NCBI RefSeq assembly: GCF_000426285.1
Contig: NZ_AUFB01000001.1
Location: 248,001 to 312,000, forward strand
DNA length: 64,000 bases
Source of the DNA: Rhizobium leucaenae USDA 9039
Lineage (GTDB): Bacteria > Pseudomonadota > Alphaproteobacteria > Rhizobiales > Rhizobiaceae
Direction: 5' to 3'
A program made the position numbers and the translations under genes. Shown piece by piece: positions 18,558 through 26,709 of the stretch (within the stretch, counting starts at the first letter, position 1; every line of letters starts with the position of its first letter). The notes under the pieces were generated by a model. That model worked only from the letters and a program-made list of their open reading frames with translations. It was not told where the DNA came from and ran no database searches.

Positions 18558-19352
18558 TTAGGAAGCAGCAACCTTCCGGGCAGTTTCGATTGCGGTGCGG
18601 GCGCCGGCGCGGAGCTGTGCGGTTTCGGCACCGGCAATGACGAGATCCAGGCCGAGCTTCAGGAATTGTCCGGCGCGTTCGCCGTCGGTGCCGAATGCGC
18701 AGATCAACTTGCCATGGGCGCGGCAACGCGCCACGGCATGCGCCAATGTCTGATCGATCGCGGCGCTGTCGGGCGCCAGACGCGCGCCATTTGAAAGCGC
18801 GATGGAGAGATCGGAAGGGCCTATGAAAATGCCATCGATGCCGTCGACTGCGAGGATTTCATCGATGGCATCGAGCGCGGCACGGGTCTCGACCATGGCT
18901 ATGGTGACGGTCAGTCCGTTGGCGCCCTGCAGATACTCGTCAGCCGCGATGCCGAAATGATTGAGCGCGAGCGACGGCCCCCAACTGCGTTCGCCGAGCG
19001 GCGGATATTTGGTTGCCTTGACCAAAGCACGGGCGTCATCGGCGGAATTGATCATCGGCGCGATGATGGCGGAGGCCCCGGCATCGAGCAGCCGCGAAGC
19101 CGATGAGAAATCGCCGACCGGAATGCGCGCGATGGCCGGTTTGCCGGCGAGGCGCACTTGCGCAATGCCGTTCGCCGCAGAGGCCATGTCCCACATGCCA
19201 TGCTGCATATCGAGGACGATGGTATCAAAAGCTTCCTGCGAAAGATGATTCACCAGTAGCGGATCGGGCGTGCCGATCCAGGCTGAGATCATGCCGCCAT
19301 TTTCCCGGCGCTTCAGGCGGCCTGCGAAACCGTCGATATCAGTGGTCATCAT
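18558..19352 (-). CDS. HpcH/HpaI-family class II aldolase
   Basis: This 264-residue metal-dependent aldolase of the HpaI type cleaves or forms 4-hydroxy-2-oxo acids, releasing pyruvate. Conserved blocks include FDTIVLDMQHGMWD (the DxQHG motif with the active-site His), RIPVGDFSSASRLLDAGASA, TIAMVETRAALDAIDEI with the metal-ligand Glu, and IDGIFIGPSDLSIALS with the metal-ligand Asp. Two ATGs (19352, 19349) follow GAGGAAAA. Just upstream on the same strand lies the C-terminal scrap of an aldehyde dehydrogenase, which suggests it was once part of an aldolase/dehydrogenase operon. The natural substrate is probably a 2-keto-3-deoxy sugar acid or a similar compound. Confidence 0.9.
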   Translation of the reverse strand: MMTTDIDGFAGRLKRRENGGMISAWIGTPDPLLVNHLSQEAFDTIVLDMQHGMWDMASAANGIAQVRLAGKPAIARIPVGDFSSASRLLDAGASAIIAPMINSADDARALVKATKYPPLGERSWGPSLALNHFGIAADEYLQGANGLTVTIAMVETRAALDAIDEILAVDGIDGIFIGPSDLSIALSNGARLAPDSAAIDQTLAHAVARCRAHGKLICAFGTDGERAGQFLKLGLDLVIAGAETAQLRAGARTAIETARKVAAS

Positions 19353-19384
19353 GATTTTCCTCGATTACCAGGCTCGCCAAAAGC

Positions 19385-19498
19385 CGGGCCGGATTGCTTC
19401 ATGCCGCCGAATGGGGCAACGGCTGTGGAAATAAGATTTTCGTTGCCGCCGACAATAGCGGATTCCCGCGCCTCGGCTACCCGAAAGATGCAGCCAAT
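19385..19498 (-). pseudogene. C-terminal remnant of an aldehyde dehydrogenase
   Basis: About 38 residues in the minus frame read IGCIFRVAEARESAIVGGNE followed by NLISTAVAPFGGMKQSGPA. This matches the end of succinate-semialdehyde dehydrogenase-type enzymes (IGR-FRVAEA-EYG-VGINTG-LIST-EVAPFGG-KQSGLG in typical members). Nothing of the cofactor domain or catalytic Cys/Glu is present: upstream the frame loses similarity and soon enters the exporter gene. There is no start or ribosome site. The fragment is on the same strand as the aldolase and ends about 32 bp before it, so it is a truncated operon partner. Confidence 0.75.
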
Positions 19499-19587
19499 CG
19501 TCTCGGCTATCCAAGACGGCGACCGCGGCAAGCTGGTGGAGCTTGTCGCGGCCGGTATGAAGCCTCCGAAGGAAGGATAGATTGGTA

Positions 19588-21171
19588 TCAATGCGCCCCC
19601 ACCCCGCCGCCGGGCTGCGGCTTGCGGGCGAAAAGCGTGGCGATCGCTGCGGTTGCGAGCAGCACGCCGATAACGGCGAAGGTATCGCTGAAGCCCATGA
19701 TCAGTGCCTGCCGCTTGATGATGCTGCCGAGGGCGACCGTTGCCTTCTGCGCGGCAAGCGCATGATCCGAGACGCCGTGCGACAGGAAATAGTTGGTCGT
19801 CTGCGTCAGCCGCTCCCTCACCTCGTCGCGCGCCAGGGTCACCGACTGGCCGATGATGTTGGAATGGAACTGCTCGCGCTTGGTGAGAACGGTGCCAAGC
19901 GTCGCCGTTCCGACCGCACCGCCGAGGTTTCGCAGCATGTTGGTCAGGCCGGATGCGGCGGCAGCATCGGCGGGTGCGATACCGGCCGTGGTGATGGCGG
20001 TAATCGGGGTGATCACCATGGCTTGGCCGATGGCGCGCACGATATTCGGTATCCAGAACTGATCGCCCGCGGTGTCGGCGGAAAGCGTCACGTTCATGAA
20101 GCAGCTTATGGCGAAGATGCCGATGCCGAGAAAACCGATATAACGGACGTCGAAACGCTTCATCATTATCGGAACCAAGGGAATGAGGATGAGCTGCGGC
20201 AGGCCGGTCCAGGCCAACACGTTGCCGATCTGTTCGGCATTGTACCGCTGCACCTGGCCGAGATATTGCGGCAGGATATAGACCGACCCGAAGAGCGCGA
20301 AACCGACCAGCACGTTGACGAGAACGCCAATGCCGAAATTGCGCTGCGTCAAGAGCCGTAGCTTCACCAGCGGATTCTGAACGGTCAGCTCTATCCATAT
20401 GAAGGCACTCAGCGAAACGACGGCGATAGCGCTGAGCTTCAGAATGAAGGGCGAGGAAAACCAGTCGTCCTTGTTGCCCTCTTCGAGCACAGTTTGCAGC
20501 GCTGAAAGCCCGATCGCCATCGTCACGATACCAGCCCAATCGCCCTCCCTCAGAAGGCTAAGCCGCATCGGCGCTTTCTCAAGCGTCAGCGCAAGGGCGA
20601 TCGCCATGATGGCGCTCGGCAGGGCATTGATGAAGAAGATCGTCTGCCAGCCATAATTCTCGGTCAAATAGCCGCCGATGGTCGGGCCGATGGCCGGGGC
20701 GACCGTGACCGAGAGCGCAAAGATCGCAAGCCCGGTCGGCTGCTGCGCCTTGGGCAGCTTGGTGAGGATCATCGTGAAGGCCATCGGGATGAGCACGCCG
20801 CCGGCAAAGCCCTGCAGCCCGCGCAGCACGATCATCGTCCCGAGGTCATGCGCAAAGGCACAGGCAATCGAGAACAGCGGAAACAGGACCGAATTGACGA
20901 GTATATAGCGGCGGAAGGAGAAAACGTTGCTAAAGAAAGCCGTCAGCGGGATGACGACGATTTCGCCGATCAGATAGGATGTCGATATCCAGGCGCCGTT
21001 GTCGACGCCCGTGCCAATGCCGCCTTCAATATCGAGAAGTGACGCATTGGTGATCTGAATGTTAAGGATCGCCATGAAGGCGCCGATCATGCCGGCGAGT
21101 ACGGCGATCCATTCCCTGGTGCTGGCCTTCGCGCTTGGCTGCGAGACGGCGGTGGCTGCGATGGTGGACAT
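19588..21171 (-). CDS. emrB: EmrB-type DHA2 multidrug efflux permease
   Basis: This 527-residue, 14-helix proton antiporter works with the membrane-fusion protein encoded directly upstream. Motifs are MAILNIQITNASLLDIEGGI (helix 1/D1 region, the N-I-Q-I-T-N form typical of EmrB partners), DNGAWISTSYLIGEIVVIPL, LRGLQGFAGGVLIPMAFTMI and the C-motif region GPTIGGYLTENYGWQTIFFI. It starts 27 bp after the fusion-protein stop with GAGGAG upstream. Together with an outer-membrane channel encoded elsewhere it should pump hydrophobic drugs or plant phenolics from the cytoplasm out of the cell. The gene symbol is by family and context. Confidence 0.92.
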   Translation of the reverse strand: MSTIAATAVSQPSAKASTREWIAVLAGMIGAFMAILNIQITNASLLDIEGGIGTGVDNGAWISTSYLIGEIVVIPLTAFFSNVFSFRRYILVNSVLFPLFSIACAFAHDLGTMIVLRGLQGFAGGVLIPMAFTMILTKLPKAQQPTGLAIFALSVTVAPAIGPTIGGYLTENYGWQTIFFINALPSAIMAIALALTLEKAPMRLSLLREGDWAGIVTMAIGLSALQTVLEEGNKDDWFSSPFILKLSAIAVVSLSAFIWIELTVQNPLVKLRLLTQRNFGIGVLVNVLVGFALFGSVYILPQYLGQVQRYNAEQIGNVLAWTGLPQLILIPLVPIMMKRFDVRYIGFLGIGIFAISCFMNVTLSADTAGDQFWIPNIVRAIGQAMVITPITAITTAGIAPADAAAASGLTNMLRNLGGAVGTATLGTVLTKREQFHSNIIGQSVTLARDEVRERLTQTTNYFLSHGVSDHALAAQKATVALGSIIKRQALIMGFSDTFAVIGVLLATAAIATLFARKPQPGGGVGAH

Positions 21172-21198
21172 GGCTCAATACTCCTCATCTCTCACCAA

Positions 21199-22383
21199 TC
21201 ACGCGCCGCGGCCCTGATCGGCCGTCTTGATATCGATGCTCGGCTGCACCGACATGCCTGGGCGCAGATCGCCGGATGCAGCGCTATCGCCATCGAGTAC
21301 GATTTTGACCGGGATGCGTTGTACGACCTTGGTGAAATTGCCGGTGGCGTTGTCCGGCGGCAGCAGCGCAAATTCCTGGCCGCTCGCAGGCGCCAGGCTG
21401 TCAACATGGCCGTGATAGACGCGGCCGGGGAACATATCGACTTCGATGTCGACCGGCTGGCCGGCATGCACGTCGGTCAACTGCGTCTCTTTATAATTCG
21501 CGACGATATAGGCTGTCGATGTCGGCACCACCGACATTAGCTGCGTGCCCGCCTGCACATATTGGCCGACGCGGAGCGTGCGGTTGCCGATGACGCCATC
21601 GAGCGGCGCGACGATCGTGGCGTAGGACAGATTGAGCTCCGCCTGGCTCTGGACGGCCTGATCGCGGGCAAGTGTCGCCCTGGCCTGCGCCAGTTGCGCC
21701 TTCAACAGATCGACCTGCTTGATCGTCCCGGCGAGCGACGCCGTATCACGGTCAATCGCGGCGCGCGTGGCGGCGATCTGCGAGGCGGCCTGCTGTGCTG
21801 TCTGCACCGGCGCATAGCCGTTGACCGAAAGGCTTGCATAGCGTTTGTCGTTCTGCTCGGCGAAGGTCTCATTGGCCTTGTCGACATCGACGGTCGCGCG
21901 GGCGGCCGAGATCAACGACTGCTGCATGTCGAGAGAGGCCTGTTTGGCCTCGACATCAGCTTCGGCGGCGGCGACGTCGGCCTTCGCCTGCTCGAGCGCC
22001 GTCTTGAAATCACGATCGTCGATGCGGGCAAGCACCTGCCCTGCCTTGACGGTCTGATTGTCCTTGACGACAACGTCGGTGATATAGCCGGAAATCTTCG
22101 GGGCGATGGCGCTGTTGTCGGCCTGCACATAGGCATCATCGGTCGATACCTGGAAGCGGCCGACCGTCCAGTAATTATGACCATAATAGGCAGCGGCAGC
22201 GATGACCGCGAGCGCGGTAGCGCCGAACAGGAACGACTTGCCCCGCTTTTTCGCCGCCGGCTTATCCTGGGCGGCGATGCGCGCCAGTTCGACCGATACA
22301 TCCGGCTTGCCGGCGTCCATGACCGGCGGCTCGGCGACCGGTTCCTGCTTGCTGGCATTCAATACGTGAACCTTGTTTTCCAC
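21199..22383 (-). CDS. emrA: EmrA/HlyD-type membrane fusion protein
   Basis: This periplasmic adaptor has about 394 residues. A cytoplasmic N-terminus of about 55 residues precedes one transmembrane helix (FLFGATALAVIAAAAYYG). Then come the first half-lipoyl motif STDDAYVQADNSAIAPKISG, a long alpha-helical hairpin rich in Ala, Gln and Glu (about residues 110-230), the second half-lipoyl ATIVAPLDGVIGNRTLRVGQ, and a beta-barrel domain with NYKETQLTDVHAGQPVDIEV. The GTG at 22383 has AGGAG 8 bp upstream. The longer frame to 22560 would run across the divergent promoter and into the tetR gene, so I reject it. It is in an operon with emrB and divergent from tetR. Confidence 0.92.
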   Translation of the reverse strand: MENKVHVLNASKQEPVAEPPVMDAGKPDVSVELARIAAQDKPAAKKRGKSFLFGATALAVIAAAAYYGHNYWTVGRFQVSTDDAYVQADNSAIAPKISGYITDVVVKDNQTVKAGQVLARIDDRDFKTALEQAKADVAAAEADVEAKQASLDMQQSLISAARATVDVDKANETFAEQNDKRYASLSVNGYAPVQTAQQAASQIAATRAAIDRDTASLAGTIKQVDLLKAQLAQARATLARDQAVQSQAELNLSYATIVAPLDGVIGNRTLRVGQYVQAGTQLMSVVPTSTAYIVANYKETQLTDVHAGQPVDIEVDMFPGRVYHGHVDSLAPASGQEFALLPPDNATGNFTKVVQRIPVKIVLDGDSAASGDLRPGMSVQPSIDIKTADQGRGA

Positions 22384-22456
22384 TGTGGTCTCTCCTGATG
22401 GCCGATCGTCTTGGAGGGAGATCCTCAAAATTCTCGGCCGGACATTTAGGAAACTT

Positions 22457-22509
22457 GTTGTTTTCCAAAATAAGCACTGTAAAATGGAAGTCAACAGGAA
22501 TTTGGAAAA
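22457..22509. promoter_or_regulatory. TetR operator region for the efflux pair
   Basis: The emrA-tetR gap contains two nested dyads. GTTGTTTTCCA (22457-22467) is mirrored by TGGAAGTCAAC (22485-22495) with nine of eleven positions matching. TTTTCCAAA (22461-22469) is mirrored perfectly by TTTGGAAAA (22501-22509). This lies just upstream of both starts, as expected for a repressor controlling both directions. Confidence 0.55.
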
Positions 22510-22514
22510 TTGCC

Positions 22515-23162
22515 ATGGTCGAAAATCAACTAATTGAGAAGCGCCCGCGCGGCCGACCACAACTTCGCTGCGATGACGACACGAAAAGCCTGATCATCGA
22601 GGCTGCCGACACGCAATTTCGGGAAAGCGGCTATGCAGCCGCGAGCATCAATGCGATCGCTCAATCCGCCGGGGTCTCGACCAAGACGCTTTACCGGCTG
22701 TTTCCGACCAAGGCGGACCTGTTCTCAAGCATCGTTTCCGACCGCATAAGCCGGTTTTTCCTGGCGCTGGACCAATCGACGCTGGCGACGATGGATTTGC
22801 GGCAGGGCCTGGAAAGATTGCTGACAGCCTATGGCATGCTGACGATGTCGGACGACACCAGCGACATCATGCGTCTGGTCATCGCCGAATCGGATCGCTT
22901 TCCTGAACTCGCCACGACCTTTTATGAGACAGCTATAGTCGGCTCGAACGCCGTTATGGAAAAGTGGTTGACGACGCAGTGCGAGCGTGGGCTCATCCGC
23001 CTGGAAGACCCGCATATGGCGTCCGGCATGCTGCGTGGCATGATGATCATGGAGCCGCAGCGCGCCGCCATCCTGCGTCAGCTCCCGTCTCCGAATATCG
23101 CTGAAATCAGCCGTCGGGCGAGAATTTGCGCGGAGGTCTTCCTGAAAGGCTGTCAGGTTTGA
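22515..23162 (+). CDS. TetR-family repressor of the adjacent efflux operon
   Basis: This 215-residue regulator has a basic N-terminal stretch EKRPRGRPQLRCDDDTKSLI followed by the TetR helix-turn-helix, FRESGYAAASINAIAQSAGV then STKTLYRLFPTKADLF. The C-terminal ligand domain is of the AcrR-like kind with RLVIAESDRFPELATTFYET. The ATG at 22515 gives a normal N-terminus; the frame is open back to 22398, but that would overlap the operator dyads. It is divergent from emrAB with a 131-bp gap, so it most likely represses the pump and itself until a pump substrate binds. Confidence 0.9.
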   Translation: MVENQLIEKRPRGRPQLRCDDDTKSLIIEAADTQFRESGYAAASINAIAQSAGVSTKTLYRLFPTKADLFSSIVSDRISRFFLALDQSTLATMDLRQGLERLLTAYGMLTMSDDTSDIMRLVIAESDRFPELATTFYETAIVGSNAVMEKWLTTQCERGLIRLEDPHMASGMLRGMMIMEPQRAAILRQLPSPNIAEISRRARICAEVFLKGCQV

Positions 23163-23245
23163 TAGGTCTCAATGCTGGCGCGGATTGAGCGCGTCGTCCA
23201 GGCACGGCAGACACAAAGCAACAGACGACAGAGGACGTTGAAAGG

Positions 23246-24835
23246 ATGCAGCAGCGCGATTTTTTCAAGCCGGGCCGCTCGGTCGCAGTTTCCGACAGAG
23301 GCATGGCAGCGACCTCGCATCCGCAGGCGACGCTTGCGGCTGTCGATATTCTGCGTGCCGGCGGCAGCGCAGTCGATGCAGCCGTGGCGGCGGTGGCGCT
23401 GCAGTCAGTCATCGATCCCCATATGACAGGTATCGGCGGCGACTGCTTTGCTCTCTACAGTCCGGCCGGTGGCACACCTATTGCCCTCAACGGCTCGGGT
23501 CGGGCTCCGCAAAAGGCGAAGCTCGATTACTTTCTGGAGAAAGGCTTTACCGCCATTCCCGACGACAGTCCGCATGCGGTCACCATTCCGGGCGCAGTCG
23601 ATGCCTGGTGCCGGCTGATCGGCTCCTATGGCCGTTTCGATATGGGCCGTGTGCTCGCTCCGGCGATCGCAGCCGCCGAAGACGGCTATTGCATTACGCC
23701 GCGCGTCGAACTTGACTGGAGCCGCTACAGCGACCGGGTTGCCAAGTACCCGGCTTCCGCCGCCTATTTCCTGCCGCATGGCCGCGCGCCGCGCATCGGC
23801 GAACGCGTAACCAACCCTGGCCTCGCCGCGACGCTGAAAGCCATCGTCAAGGACGGCCGCGACGCCTTCTATCGCGGCAAGGTCGCGGAGGAGATTGCTG
23901 AGCTTCTCCAATCGCTTGGCGGATTGCATGAAGAAAGTGATTTCGCTGATTACAAAGCGTTCGAGACCGTGCCGATTTCCGGCAAATACCGCGGCCGCGA
24001 CCTGTTGGAGTGCCCGCCGAATGGCCAGGGCTTAGCCGCGCTGCTGATCACCCGCATTCTCGACGGTTTCGATCTTCGCGACCCCAAGCTCACCGAAGCG
24101 GATCGCATCCATCTGCTCGCCGAAGCAACCAAGGCCGGTTACGCCAAGCGCGATCAACTCATCAGCGATCCGGACCACCTGACATTCAGCATCGACGAAC
24201 TGCTGTCCGATCGGTCAGTTGCCGCCATGCGCTCGCAGATCAGCCTCGAACGCGCCGCCGACGTCTCGATCTGGGATGGGCCGACGCACAAGGACACGGT
24301 CTATGTCTCCGTCGTCGATCGCGATGGCAATGCGATTTCGCTGATAAATTCGATCTTCTTCGCCTTCGGCAGCGGCATCTATGCGCCGCGTGCCGGCGTG
24401 CTGTTGCAGAACCGCGGCGCAGGCTTCGTCGTCAAGGAAGGCCATCCCAACGCCATCGGCCCGGGCAAGCTGCCTTTCCACACCATCATCCCGGCCATGC
24501 TGATGGAAAACGGCAAGACGCGCATGAGCTTCGGCGTCATGGGCGGGCAATACCAAGCCGCCGGCCACGCCCATATGCTGAGCCAGATGCTTGACCGCGA
24601 TCTCGACCCACAGCAGGCAAGCGATCAGCCGCGCAGCTTCTGCTACGACGGCAAGCTGTCGCTCGAACCGACGATTTCGGAAGACGTGAAGCTGGACCTC
24701 GAGCGCCGCGGCCATGTCACCGAATGGGCCGATGCGCCGATCGGCGGTGCGCAGGCGATTTGGATCGATCATGAGCGCGGCGTCCTGCTCGGCGCCTCCG
24801 ACCACCGCAAGGATGGCATCGCGCTGGGGTATTGA
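23246..24835 (+). CDS. ggt: Gamma-glutamyltransferase (Ntn hydrolase)
   Basis: This 529-residue proenzyme cleaves itself to generate the N-terminal threonine nucleophile. The cleavage region reads THKDTVYVSVVDRDGNAISL with Thr351 as nucleophile. Upstream are the large-subunit blocks GGSAVDAAVAAVALQSVIDP, MTGIGGDCFALYSP (GIGGD) and VTIPGAVDAWCRL. Downstream, FGVMGGQYQAAGHAHMLSQM is the usual small-subunit block. I see no clear signal peptide at the ATG, so this may be a cytoplasmic GGT of the kind found beside amino-acid catabolism genes, rather than the periplasmic glutathione-degrading form. It is monocistronic, 83 bp after tetR. Confidence 0.9.
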   Translation: MQQRDFFKPGRSVAVSDRGMAATSHPQATLAAVDILRAGGSAVDAAVAAVALQSVIDPHMTGIGGDCFALYSPAGGTPIALNGSGRAPQKAKLDYFLEKGFTAIPDDSPHAVTIPGAVDAWCRLIGSYGRFDMGRVLAPAIAAAEDGYCITPRVELDWSRYSDRVAKYPASAAYFLPHGRAPRIGERVTNPGLAATLKAIVKDGRDAFYRGKVAEEIAELLQSLGGLHEESDFADYKAFETVPISGKYRGRDLLECPPNGQGLAALLITRILDGFDLRDPKLTEADRIHLLAEATKAGYAKRDQLISDPDHLTFSIDELLSDRSVAAMRSQISLERAADVSIWDGPTHKDTVYVSVVDRDGNAISLINSIFFAFGSGIYAPRAGVLLQNRGAGFVVKEGHPNAIGPGKLPFHTIIPAMLMENGKTRMSFGVMGGQYQAAGHAHMLSQMLDRDLDPQQASDQPRSFCYDGKLSLEPTISEDVKLDLERRGHVTEWADAPIGGAQAIWIDHERGVLLGASDHRKDGIALGY

Positions 24836-24964
24836 GTCTGGCGCTATCGGAATCGAGGCAACTGATCAGCGACCCGCAGAATTCCGATACGCCGGATTGC
24901 TGCGATTCAGAGCCAAAATCCAACGATACACTAGGTTAACCGCATCCTATAGCTGTATCTGCCG

Positions 24965-25222
24965 ATGGATGACCTAATGAAAACAATTGAGATCGAAGAT
25001 GCGGAGAATGTTTTTTTGACTTTGCTCGACGACGCGATCAGGGGAGACGACTCTGTCATCACGCATCAGGGCGAACGTGTCGCTGTGATCTTGTCTTACG
25101 ATAAATATCAAAGGCTAAAGCAGACGGTGCCTTCCCTTGGTTGGCTCCTAGCCAACGCTCCGCTCGAAGAAGACGATCTTCCTGTGAGAAAGCCGGCGCG
25201 TTGCCGGCTTCTCGAATTTTGA
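24965..25222 (+). CDS. Orphan Phd/YefM-type antitoxin
   Basis: This 85-residue protein matches the N-terminal DNA-binding half of type II antitoxins: TIEIEDAENVFLTLLDDAIR, then VITHQGERVAVILSYDKYQR, the usual V-I-T-x-x-G-x-x-V-A-V-I-x-x-x-x-Y pattern. The C-terminal toxin-neutralising part is short and ends PVRKPARCRLLEF. No toxin gene follows: the next gene converges 4 bp away. The last 12 codons coincide with a terminator-like hairpin (25186-25220), as if the original 3' end and toxin were lost and replaced. Starts at 24965 or at the Met 12 bp later are both possible. Confidence 0.75.
   Translation: MDDLMKTIEIEDAENVFLTLLDDAIRGDDSVITHQGERVAVILSYDKYQRLKQTVPSLGWLLANAPLEEDDLPVRKPARCRLLEF
25186..25220 (+). 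terminator. Rho-independent-like terminator overlapping the antitoxin 3' end
   Basis: AGCCGGC (25191-25197) pairs with GCCGGCT (25203-25209) around a 5-nt loop. The stem is extended by GAGA/TCTC across a one-base bulge and followed by GAATTTT. It lies inside the final codons of the antitoxin gene and 5 bp from the stop of convergent rhaI. Confidence 0.65.
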
Positions 25223-25226
25223 CGTC

Positions 25227-26519
25227 TCAGATAATTCCGCCACTGCCTGCTGCCGAGGCAGGACGCTCGCCGGCAACTTGTCTGCGGTAGCCGCTTGCCC
25301 GATAAGCTGCGACCGGATCGATGGCGCCGCCGGTGCGGCGGCGGGCTTCCGCAAGAATGGGCTCGACGTCGGCGCGATAAGCACGCTTCAGGGTTTCGGA
25401 CGCCATCAGGGCGTCGTTGGAGTCTTGGTAGTCCGCCAGCGCCTTGCGGTCGACGATCAATGCCTGCGCATAGGCGCGGCGGATTTCGTTGGCACTGGAA
25501 ATCAGGCTTTCAATCGGGTCGGTGACATTGTGCGACTGGTCGATCATGTGAGCCGGATGGAAGCCTTTTACGCCGCGATGCTCTGCCTCAGCCAGTTCGT
25601 TGAAGACGAGGAACAGGCGATAGGGCTCGATCGCGCCGGCATCGAGATCGTCGTCGCCATATTTCGAATCGTTGAAATGGAAGCCGCCGAGCTTGCCGAA
25701 CTGAATAAGGCGGGCGACGATCATCTCGATATTCGTGTTCGGCGCATGGTGGCCGAGATCGACGAGGCAGAATGCCTTGGGTCCGAGAGTTTGGGCGATC
25801 AGGTAGTTCGTTCCCCAATCCTGCACGACGGTCGAATAGAAGGCCGGCTCGTACATCTTGTGCTCGGAAAACAGCCTCCAGTCATCCGGCAACGCCTTGT
25901 AGATTTCCGCCATCGCAGCGAGGTAACGCTCGAATGCCTTGGTGAAATTGCTCTGGCCAGGGAAGTTGGAACCATCGCCGATCCAGACCGTCAGCGCCTT
26001 CGAACCGATCGTCTTGCCGATCTCGATGCATTCCAGATTGTGCTCGACAGCCTGGGCGCGGGTTGCTGCGTCGACATGGCTGAGCGAGCCGTATTTATAG
26101 GAATGCGCCTGGCCGGGAGCATCGGAGAAGGTGTTGGAATTCATGGCATCGAAACCAAGACCGAGCGCATCACCCTTGGCTTTCAATTCCTTGGCGTCAG
26201 CCTTGTCCCAAGGAATATGCAACGAAACGGTCGGCGTCGCCCGCGTCAACTGATGGATGACAGCGCAATCGTCGAGCTTGTCGAAAATGCCACGCGGTTC
26301 GCCGGTGCCCGGAAAACGGGCAAAGCGCGTGCCGCCAGTGCCGACACCCCAGGAGGGCACTGCGACGAAGAACTCGGAGACCTTTTTCGTCACCGCCTCG
26401 ATATCGACGCCCCGACGCGCAAGTGTGGCGCCGAGCGCCTCATAGTCGGATTTCAGCGCCGCGGCGCGCTTGTCGTTTTCCGCTGCGACCAGATCCGGCG
26501 CAATTCTAAACTCGGCCAT
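25227..26519 (-). CDS. rhaI: L-rhamnose isomerase (rhizobial RhaI type)
   Basis: This 430-residue TIM-barrel aldose-ketose isomerase converts L-rhamnose to L-rhamnulose in the cytoplasm. It belongs to the rhizobial/Pseudomonas stutzeri-like group rather than E. coli RhaA. Metal-site stretches are RLFSEHKMYEPAFYSTVVQD, KAFCLVDLGHHAPNTNIEMI and GFHFNDSKYGDDDLDAG. WGVGTGGTRFARFPGTGEPR is a conserved N-terminal block. It is downstream of rhaD on the same strand with a repeat-containing gap of 190 bp, and the complete rha transport/kinase operon is divergent. Those neighbours make the assignment firm. Confidence 0.93.
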   Translation of the reverse strand: MAEFRIAPDLVAAENDKRAAALKSDYEALGATLARRGVDIEAVTKKVSEFFVAVPSWGVGTGGTRFARFPGTGEPRGIFDKLDDCAVIHQLTRATPTVSLHIPWDKADAKELKAKGDALGLGFDAMNSNTFSDAPGQAHSYKYGSLSHVDAATRAQAVEHNLECIEIGKTIGSKALTVWIGDGSNFPGQSNFTKAFERYLAAMAEIYKALPDDWRLFSEHKMYEPAFYSTVVQDWGTNYLIAQTLGPKAFCLVDLGHHAPNTNIEMIVARLIQFGKLGGFHFNDSKYGDDDLDAGAIEPYRLFLVFNELAEAEHRGVKGFHPAHMIDQSHNVTDPIESLISSANEIRRAYAQALIVDRKALADYQDSNDALMASETLKRAYRADVEPILAEARRRTGGAIDPVAAYRASGYRRQVAGERPASAAGSGGII

Positions 26520-26584
26520 TCTTTCCTCCCAGGTATGTCATTCGAAAGTCTATGTGCCTGCGTGCTGCGGCAAATTCGATTTTT

Positions 26585-26702
26585 CCCTCTCCCCTTGGGG
26601 CGAGGGCAGGGTGAAGGGGACGCGGCACATGCAGACAGGCCGGTAACGCCCCCTCACCCCGCGCTATGGCGCGACCCTCTCCCCGCTGGAGCGAGGGTAA
26701 TG
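26585..26702. repeat. Rhizobial palindromic intergenic repeat between rhaI and rhaD
   Basis: Two GC-rich modules, CCCTCTCCCCTTGGGGCGAG (26585) with AGGGTGAAGGGG, and CCCCCTCACCCC...CCCTCTCCCCGCTGGAGCGA (26650-26695), are inverted copies separated by about 30 bp. They have the CCCTCTCCCC/GGTGAGGGG composition of dispersed palindromic repeats common between rhizobial genes. The element would form a large stem in mRNA and may uncouple rhaI from rhaD. Confidence 0.75.
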
Positions 26703-26709
26703 TGCCACT

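Noticed and set aside
19508..19580. Plus-strand fragment reading IQDGDRGKLVELVAAGMKPP before a stop
   Set aside because: It looks protein-like, but I cannot match it to a family, and it has no start and overlaps the minus-strand relic region. Left unassigned.
19349..20539. Minus-strand open frame of 396 codons ending next to the aldolase
   Set aside because: Most of it is an out-of-frame reading of emrB. Only its last part, at 19385-19498, is a real relic (aldehyde dehydrogenase C-terminus).
26585..26702. Possible structured RNA gene between rhaI and rhaD
   Set aside because: The modules are palindromes of the dispersed repeat type with no promoter; they do not resemble tRNA, rRNA or a known riboswitch.
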